From Castanopsis chinensis (Eukaryota; Streptophyta; Magnoliopsida; Fagales; Fagaceae), in the NCBI GenBank assembly GCA_032878915.1, contig JAVQMG010000078.1, forward strand, positions 4,274,001 to 4,338,000: a stretch of 64,000 nt of DNA, written 5' to 3'. How positions within the stretch are numbered: the stretch's first letter is position 1; every line of letters begins with the position of its first letter. The position numbers were made by a program, and so were the translations under genes. Shown here piece after piece: positions 57,550 through 64,000 of this stretch. The notes beneath the pieces are model-generated. The model made no database searches and was not told the DNA's origin. It saw only the letters and a list, made by a program, of their open reading frames with translations.

Positions 57550-58430
57550 TTTTAGAATTTAAGAACAAGAAAGCGTACCCTGGTGTGGTGAAATTCAAAA
57601 CCGAAGATCAGAAGCACTTGGGAACACTTTCAATCTTTACTCTAATTCCACTAAGGCCTAAGAAGTGTGGTCTCTCAATCAGTTTTCCCGAGAGAATGTC
57701 AAAGTGTCTAACACTCACATATACACCATTTCACAATAATGTCTCTCCTTTTCATATATTAAAATTATGTATGTTTCTTTTCTTATAACTAATTATCTAA
57801 TTGGGCTAGCCTTTTGGGCCTTTCCAATTGGGCTTTAGTATGTGGTTTGGAGTGGGACCAAAATAGACCAGTAAGGCACTAGCTCCAATGGGCGTTGGGC
57901 TTTTCTGTCAACTCTTGATAAGTCCAAAGTTACTATTAACTATATCTAATATCACTATATAAATATACTTGCACTCTAGGCCTTATTTATAAATTATATC
58001 TCAAGACTTTATTATACATGCAACCACTTCATAAAATATTCATAGTAATACAAAGTCATGAACGCAGACTGCCCCTTTGTAAATTACTACATCTTATCCT
58101 TGAGTACCGGGTTTAATCCTTTAAAGTTATTCAACATATATTTATGAAATCCAATTTTATAAGTATATACTTTAGTAACTTCTTATCAAAGTAGTTAGGT
58201 CTAACTCTGCGAATAACTAATCCATTAAACTTGTCTTAATGGAATATTTTATATCTTCGTTAAGAGACTATGAATTCCATTTTGAAAATATATGTTCCAT
58301 CAACACTAAATGTGGCTGCCCAACATACTGAGGTTTTAACCGTAACTTTAGATCTCACTTCTGATATATTAAAGCAACATACACTTTATGATCAAGTCCA
58401 TTATTCTCTTAGGATTAAGAGTGTTAGGAC
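57550..58430 (+). mobile_element. Probable LTR-retrotransposon fragment cut by the Copia element
   Basis: The text has the features of a decayed LTR: 'gagtaccgggtttaatcc', 'aactaatccattaaacttg', 'agagactatgaattccat' and 'gtggctgcccaacatactgagg', with sequence of this kind recalled from tree LTRs. It ends abruptly at the TGTTAGG start of the next LTR. The 101-codon frame 58270-58575 crosses the junction and is not a gene. Confidence 0.45.
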
Positions 58431-58431
58431 A

Positions 58432-59427
58432 TATGTAGTTGTTCAAGCTTGTGAACATATGTCGCTATTTTATGTAATTGGCTTATCCTTAGACAAAACG
58501 CACTTTACTTGTAATTGGGTAGATCTAGGATGTGTTAAACACTTCAAAAAACAGTGGTTCAAGATTAAGTGTTGAAGCCGTCAAAGTCTGTCCCAGATAC
58601 AAGCAAGGAAGTGCTGGTTTTTAAATCTCGACACCTACCTCGACAGATACATCTATCGAGATTTAAAGAAGCTGTTTTGCCCGAGCCTCGACAGCTGTCT
58701 CGACACCTCTCGACACCTCTATCTGTCGAGAATTAAAGAAAACAGAATTCCAAGTCTGTTTCAAGTCCAATCCGTGTGTGTGTCTTTGGGACTTCTTTTC
58801 TCCTAACCCTAGACATATAAAAGGATTATTTTAAGGGCCGTCAAAGTAAGCAACAAGCAGAATTCACAAGATACAAGTTGCTTCTTCTCTTTCATGCAAA
58901 TTGTGATCTGTGAGACAAAGTTCGTGCCCTAGTTCATCTCTGATGATTTGAAGAACTTTGCAGCCAACATTCTTTCTTCCTTAAGTTGGTGAGTGAGTCA
59001 CGTACTTGGATTCGTGCAAAAGGAGTAAGACGCGTACTGGGATCCGCGCATCACATTGGTTAGTCACGTACTGGGAGCCGTGCATTGAACTGAAGAAACT
59101 GTCACTACAGAACAAGTCCAATTGGGTATTGGGGTAAGAGTTCAACTGTAGGTTGGTGAGGTACTGGGATTCCTTACTTGTAACTGCTTGTTGTGATAAT
59201 AGTGGAGTTTCGGGAGTGGTGACCTTAAATCACCCGGTGGGGTTTTTGCCTTAGGGTTTTCCCCATTCGTGAACAAATCACCGTGTTGTTTATTTTCCGC
59301 TGCATAACTTAGTTTGGTGATTTGTTTGTGCTGCCACGTGATTGCATGTTAATTTGATTAATTAATAACTGGGCTAATTTAATTAATCTAAATTATCACA
59401 AGGGGTCAACGCGTTTGTGGCCTGTCA
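58432..59427 (+). mobile_element. 5' LTR of a Copia-type element (996 bp)
   Basis: Starts TGTTAGGACATATG and ends GCCTGTCA, two bases before the primer site. It holds a TATA box (58816) and, upstream of it, a cluster of TCGACA/ATCGAG motifs (58626-58735). The second half matches 1-537. No 3' LTR lies inside the window. Confidence 0.88.
58816..58822 (+). promoter_or_regulatory. LTR TATA box
   Basis: TATAAAA followed by GG in the middle of the LTR, at a position suited to start transcription about 30 bp downstream (R region near 58850). The placement is inferred. Confidence 0.6.
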
Positions 59428-59429
59428 AG

Positions 59430-59441
59430 TGGTATCAGAGC
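59430..59441 (+). promoter_or_regulatory. Primer-binding site (initiator-Met tRNA type)
   Basis: TGGTATCAGAGC two bases after the LTR. Identical to the site at 20911. Confidence 0.93.
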
Positions 59442-59498
59442 GAGCACACTCTGATTAGGGTTTAATCTATTGTGTGTGATCCATTGACCCCTGCTGTC

Positions 59499-61283
59499 AT
59501 GGATAGAGGACAATCTCTAATTATACCTCCTTTATTTGATGGCACTAACTATGCATACTGGAAGGTACGCATGAGAGCTTTCTTGCAGTCTTTAGATGAG
59601 AAAGTGTGGCAAGCTGTGGAGATAGGCTGGACCAAGCCTACAGAAGTGCCGGCCAATTGGGATGATGCTAAGATCAAGGCGGCAAACTTCAACAGCAGAG
59701 CATTGAATGCCTTATTCAGTGCAGTCACCAATGAGGAGTTTAAGAAAATATCCTCAACAGAAACTGCTAAGGAAGCATGGACCATCCTCCAGACAACCTA
59801 TGAGGGCACCAAGGCTGTCAAAGATTCAAAGCTGCAGAGGCTCACCACCCGCTTTGAAGAAATTAAGATGGAAGAGGATGAGTCGTTTGATGAGTTCTAT
59901 GCCAAGCTCAAGGACATAGTGAACTCAGCCTTCAATCTTGGGGAAACCATCCCAGAACCCAAGATTGTAAGGAAGGTGCTCAGATCGCTGCCAGAAAGAT
60001 TCCATGCCAAGATCACGGCGATCGAAGAGTCGAAGGATATTGACAGAATTCCTCTGACTGAGCTGGTTGGAAACTTGCAAACGTATGAGTTAGGGCTGAC
60101 CAGGTTGGGCAAGTCAACCAAGGGCAAGAGTTTGGCACTGAAGGCCAAAAGCAGTGATACGGATGACTCGTCAGATGATGAAGATTCCAAGATGAAATCC
60201 TACATCACAAGGCAATTCAAGAAGTTTATGAAGAATGCCAATGGAAAGGGTTTCAACAAAGACCGTAGACAGTCCAGTTCTTCACAATTCAGGAATCCGG
60301 AGAAAATGAAGAAGGATGCCAAGGATGGCGGTCAGTACACTGTTCCCACAAGACCAAAGTGCTTCGGGTGTCAAGGCTTTGGACACATGAAACAAGAGTA
60401 TCCTACGTACTTAAAGAGCATAGGGAAGAGCAAAGCACTTGCTGTTACCTTGAGCGACACAGAACCAGAGGACGATTCCGAAGATGAAGACGACGGAATC
60501 TTGAATGCCTTCACAGCCACTGTTAATCCTACTGATGGGGTTACCGAGAAAGTGGACGAAGAAGAAGAGTTGGTGGAATCCAAGATTGAGATCATGGATG
60601 ATCAAGATGATATCCATACCGCCTATGAGAAGCTCTACAAGCTCTCTGAGAAGCATGAGAAGCTCTATAGGCTGGCCACCGAGAAACTCAGTGATGTGGA
60701 ACTTGACCGTGAGGAGCTGTCCACAAAGGTTGATCAAGCGAATCAAACCATTGGAGCACTGAGGTTCGAGAACAATTTCTTGGCTGAGAGGACCAAGAAG
60801 CTTGAAGCAGAGCTGTTTCAAGCAAGAGCACAACTGGAAAGGACGTCAAGTGCTAAACTGGACGAGATGCTAAGTGCTCAGAGATCTTCTTCAGATCGTA
60901 CTGGATTGGGGTATGAATTCTCTATCTCTAATACTCCTTCTGCTAGTACTACTGTTTTTGTTCCACCCGCTAATAACATTAAAACTGAGGAGAATAATGT
61001 TAAAACTGATTTAGCTAGTGAGAACGTAGACAAGTGCAAATCCATCCTAGGAGCACCCCCTAAAATTGAGAAAAGGGAATCTAGAAACCCTAGGAATAAG
61101 AAGGATAACTCTCAAAAGGCCAAACAGAAGAAGTCGCATCTCTGTTATCATTGTGGTCTCGCCGGTCACACTCGACCAAATTGCTACAAGTGGCTTGCCA
61201 CTCAAAAGAGCAATGGCGAAATAGCATCTGGGGAGCCAGAATCAGTTTCAGTCTTCTCTCGCTCCTCTTGGAGACATTCTTAA
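59499..61283 (+). CDS. Copia-type gag protein (594 codons, C-terminus frameshifted)
   Basis: I start at ATG 59499 (MDRGQSLIIPPLFDGTNYAY); the open frame upstream to 59472 begins with GTG. Residues about 10-200 fit the UBN2/Retrotran_gag_2 capsid family ('LFDGTNYAYWKVRM', 'AKEAWTILQTTYEG', 'SLPERFHAKI'). A CCHC knuckle at 288-301 (C288, C291, H296) has Tyr301 in place of the last Cys. An acidic stretch and a likely coiled coil (about 370-460) follow, then an intact knuckle C549, C552, H557, C562. Role: packages element RNA into virus-like particles. At 61230-61233 a GGGG run shifts the frame: dropping one G would continue to GDILKALMFLSN and KVWKPKGSK, ending at TGA 61399. So the native tail is probably about 38 codons longer. 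No pol follows directly. Confidence 0.9.
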   Translation: MDRGQSLIIPPLFDGTNYAYWKVRMRAFLQSLDEKVWQAVEIGWTKPTEVPANWDDAKIKAANFNSRALNALFSAVTNEEFKKISSTETAKEAWTILQTTYEGTKAVKDSKLQRLTTRFEEIKMEEDESFDEFYAKLKDIVNSAFNLGETIPEPKIVRKVLRSLPERFHAKITAIEESKDIDRIPLTELVGNLQTYELGLTRLGKSTKGKSLALKAKSSDTDDSSDDEDSKMKSYITRQFKKFMKNANGKGFNKDRRQSSSSQFRNPEKMKKDAKDGGQYTVPTRPKCFGCQGFGHMKQEYPTYLKSIGKSKALAVTLSDTEPEDDSEDEDDGILNAFTATVNPTDGVTEKVDEEEELVESKIEIMDDQDDIHTAYEKLYKLSEKHEKLYRLATEKLSDVELDREELSTKVDQANQTIGALRFENNFLAERTKKLEAELFQARAQLERTSSAKLDEMLSAQRSSSDRTGLGYEFSISNTPSASTTVFVPPANNIKTEENNVKTDLASENVDKCKSILGAPPKIEKRESRNPRNKKDNSQKAKQKKSHLCYHCGLAGHTRPNCYKWLATQKSNGEIASGEPESVSVFSRSSWRHS

Positions 61284-63375
61284 AGCCCTCATGTTCCTTT
61301 CGAACTTGAACGGTTCATATTCTTCTCCCTCTTCACCGGTTCAAGAGTCAACCAAAAGGAAAGGATCTTCCAAGGTGTGGAAGCCAAAGGGTTCCAAGTG
61401 ATTTTAGTCACTTCTTCTTCTCTCTCTCTTATTTTGTGTGTTGCACTACTTGTGTGTTTCTTTACTGTTTTGAGTCAGTCTAGTTTTATGCATTGTTTTG
61501 CTTTACATGTTTTTGTTTGTGTGTTTTCAGTTTTGTGTTTTATTTTTGCTTCCTTAATAAAAATAAAAATAAAAATTGAAAAATGAAAAATACAAAAACA
61601 GTGTATGTTTGTATGCATTAAGTTCATGCGAACTTTTGTAATGGCCAATGAAACAGAGTTTTCTAAACTTTGTATCATCTGTAACTTAGATGAGCACTCT
61701 TTTGCACAACTAAGCAAGTGAGCTTTGTAGCTTTTTGTGTGTGATGAGTAAGGTTAAGTAATCTCTTCTTCTTAACACTCGTGTCACTCTTTTTGACGGG
61801 TTGAACTAGAAAATCCTAAGAGAAAGGCATAAATAACCATCTCACCACTGTTACTCGCCAATCATAATATGACATCTGTATGCTTCGGCATAGCAAAAGT
61901 GCAATGTCAATGACACCTGTATGCTTCGGCATAGCAAAAGTGCAGTGTCAAAAGCTTAACATCATTGGGTATTTCTTTTCTTTCTCTTGTATGCCCATGT
62001 ATGATATGCTTGTTAAAAGAAAATATGCAAAGAAATTAAAAGCAAAAAGATCAAAATGCTTTAAAATATGGTTGCAAGCGTGTTTTCTAGGAGATGTGGG
62101 AGTTATATGATGTACCTCAAAGGTGATAGTCCCCATCGAGCAGTTATGATTGTGTGTGAGTTAAAGTGATTTTCTCATATCTCAAATCGTCATAACATTG
62201 AGTTACTTATGCAATCTTGCGATGTTTTCACACACGACACGCAATACTCTTTGCTATTCTTGATACATGTGCAGGTACAATGTGATTTGGCCATCATAAG
62301 GTTTATATGCTTTAATGTATGTTCACTAAACTGTCTTGACTTGTTTTTGAAAAATAAAATTGGCTAGACTTGTTTAGTGTGTGTGTGCGTGTTTTGAGAT
62401 ACATGTGCATCATATTTCTTGTTGAGAGATGATTTTGAGAGCTTAATGTATTGGTTGTATCTTTGGTTGAGTTGCATGCATGATTGCATTCATGTCTGTG
62501 TTTTTCCTCTTTTGAAAAACTGCTTTGAAAGGCATCTCGACACCTCCTCGATACCTCTCGATACATAGCTATCTGTCGAGATCCTCAGACTCTTTCTTAT
62601 CGCAGTCTCGACAGATACCTCGATAGCAGCCGGATCGATCGAGAAACTTTCTGTTTGCTCGATAGCTCCTCGATAGCTTCTGGATCGATTGAGGTTCCCT
62701 CTAGCTTATTTCTTCTTCCTCGATAGCTGACCTCGATAGCTGCATCTGTCCACGTGCATTTCTCGACAGCTTACCTCGACAGCTAACCTCGACAGCTCTC
62801 GACACCTGCAGCTGTCGAGAATTACTGAGAGGCTATAAGTTGATTCCTCGCGATTTTCAGTTCATTTCTCTCGATCTCTCTCGCTCGAAAACTCTCGGAT
62901 TTCTCTCAAAAACTTTTCACTCTCCCTCCAAACCTCTCTCAAGGCTTTCTCAAGTGATTCTTCGTGTTCTTCATCATTTGGTAAGTTTTTTATCCCTCAT
63001 TTCATGCATTGCATTGTTTCAAAACCCTAAGTTTGTGTTTTTGAAAAATTTTTGGGAGTTTTCAAAATTTTTGGGGTTTTCATGAAACTTATGGGTTGGT
63101 TTTCTAGTTTTGATCTTCAAAACCACATGCATTGCATCACATTAGCATTCTAATTGTATTTTCATGCATTTAGATGTGTGCAAATCTATTGTGTGCTGTT
63201 AGGTTTGGATTGGGCTGAGCCCATGATGTGTTTATTGTTGCATGTCACATGTTCATGCATTTTCATGCATACGTTCTTTTCATTTCAATATTTCCTTCTG
63301 TCAATATTGATTTGTTTGGGACTTTTCTGCTTGTCTCCTCTTTCCCCCTCTTCTATGTTTGCGTTAGTAGCGTCT
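61284..63375 (+). other. Non-coding spacer of the Copia-type element
   Basis: About 2 kb. 61284-61401 is the displaced gag tail. 61868-61951 holds a roughly 41-bp unit twice ('ctgtatgcttcggcatagca'). 61800-62300 shares landmarks with 21845-22330 of the non-coding element. 62535-62822 is dense in TCGACA/TCGATA motifs. Short frames here (61377, 61880, 62840) are not supported. Confidence 0.65.
62535..62822 (+). repeat. TCGACA/TCGATA-rich degenerate repeat
   Basis: More than 15 occurrences of CTCGACA, CTCGATA or their complements within about 290 bp, ending 'ctgtcgagaattactgag'. The LTR has the counterpart 'ctgtcgagaattaaagaa' (58721-58738), so LTR and spacer share this module. Confidence 0.8.
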
Positions 63376-64000
63376 ATGGCTCCTAAACGTAAGTCCATTC
63401 CGTCCCAGAACCCTCTGCGTTCTAAGGGACAGTCTTCTTCTGATTCTACCCCTCTCTCTGTTCGGTTCCGTGATGAGAAAGCCCGTAAGGACTTCTCGGA
63501 GAATTTTTCTAAACGCGGTGTTCATTCGGAACGCCACGTAGTCCTGGCAGACTTTGCCGACACCGACCTACCCGATGTCATTCACACTCGGGGTTGGGAG
63601 TCACTGTGTGACGTCCCGGTCACATCTCCTCTCGTGTTGATACAGGAGTTTTACTCCAATATCCACGGGATAGATTCGTCAGTACCTTCTTTCTATTCTT
63701 GCGTTAGAGGTACGCGCTTTTGTGTCACCCCAGAGCTAGTCTCTGAGGTTCTCCATGTACCTAGGGTGGATCATCCCGATTACCCTAGCTGTGAGCGTCT
63801 CTGGACTGTGTCCAAAGACGAGATGATCTCGGCGTTCTGTGAACGTCCTACCTCTTGGGGAGATCACATGTACACACCATGTAGACCTTTTGCTAAAGGT
63901 CCTAGATTCCTTAACATGGTGATGACTTTTGTTTTGCACCCACTCCCTCACTACAACTCGATCACAGAGCCTCGTGCTCGGTTCTTATTGTCCCTCCTTG
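63376..64000 (+). CDS. Second ORF of the element: putative plant transposon protein, partial at window edge
   Basis: ATG at 63376 (MAPKRKSIPSQNPLRSKGQ), open for 208 codons to the end of the window with no stop. The start is basic and Ser-rich. Then come HTRGWESLCDVPVTSPLVLI, EFYSNIHGIDSSVPSFYSC, VRGTRFCVTPELVSEVLHVP, and FAKGPRFLNMVMTFVLHPL with HYNSITEPRARFLLSLL. I recognise this as the 'putative plant transposon protein' domain (PF20167, from memory), which is abundant in tree genomes and of unknown biochemical role. GC content is higher than the surroundings. Its position 2 kb downstream of gag, where pol is expected, is unusual. The C-terminus lies outside the window. Confidence 0.8.
   Translation, partial: MAPKRKSIPSQNPLRSKGQSSSDSTPLSVRFRDEKARKDFSENFSKRGVHSERHVVLADFADTDLPDVIHTRGWESLCDVPVTSPLVLIQEFYSNIHGIDSSVPSFYSCVRGTRFCVTPELVSEVLHVPRVDHPDYPSCERLWTVSKDEMISAFCERPTSWGDHMYTPCRPFAKGPRFLNMVMTFVLHPLPHYNSITEPRARFLLSLL

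Noticed and set aside
58270..58575. 101-codon frame
   Set aside because: Crosses the junction between an LTR-like fragment and the TGTTAGG start of the Copia LTR.
59472..59498. Gag start at 59472
   Set aside because: The codon there is GTG. The first ATG in frame, at 59499, opens the conserved MDRGQS start.

Overview
This is nuclear DNA from a flowering plant, most likely a woody eudicot. The LINE, Copia gag and plant-transposon-protein sequences look to me like those of Fagaceae (oak, chestnut), but I assign that from memory and not from a search. The sequence is AT-rich and intron-rich, has many homopolymers and (TA)n tracts, and is dominated by transposable elements. There are no bacterial-type operons, rRNA genes or CRISPR arrays.

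Layout. 1-1935: overlapping remnants of Copia-type LTRs. 2617-14109 (minus): the only recognisable host protein gene, a prolyl-oligopeptidase-family (S9A) gene for which nine exons can be read with matching splice sites and phases. It keeps the Ser, Asp and His catalytic motifs. It also has a one-base frameshift in an A12 run of exon 6, lacks roughly 65 propeller residues in exon 2, and has no visible last exon. Its introns hold an LTR-element remnant, SINE-like units and a clean solo LTR with a 5-bp target duplication. 14110-19978: AT-rich intergenic DNA with MITE-like elements and an inverted pair of CCGGTT-rich repeats. 19979-24706: an LTR element with both LTRs, a primer-binding site and a polypurine tract but no coding capacity. 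24738-27320: three different inverted-repeat elements, one of them inserted in a (TA)n microsatellite.

27.6-57.4 kb is a local repeat cluster. Blocks of about 1-2.5 kb recur at 18.4, 19.6, 27.7, 28.8, 30.6, 36.8, 41.7 and 54.5 kb. Comparing the blocks exposes several precise later insertions, with the empty site preserved in sister blocks: a tRNA-derived SINE, a Harbinger-type MITE and a 1.4-kb TIR element. A solo LTR lies in one of two inverted LRR receptor-kinase pseudogene fragments. The blocks carry a short conserved coding-like segment whose RR-x8 arrangement recalls the N-terminus of terpene synthases (speculative). Within the cluster, 42973-44673 is the most unusual structure: sixteen copies of a 93-bp hierarchical tandem repeat between short inverted termini.

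48.7-53.7 kb holds LINE fragments (zinc-binding and RNase H regions), two of them in a 667-bp tandem duplication, plus a probable Helitron 3' end. 58432-64000 is the 5' part of a young-looking Copia-type element: LTR, Met-tRNA primer site, a 594-codon gag frame, a 2-kb non-coding spacer, and a second open frame of the 'putative plant transposon protein' type that runs off the window. The spacer shares its layout with the non-coding element at 20-24.7 kb, so the two are probably related families.

Apart from the peptidase gene, nothing here works together as a pathway. The window is best read as a record of nested transposition and local duplication.
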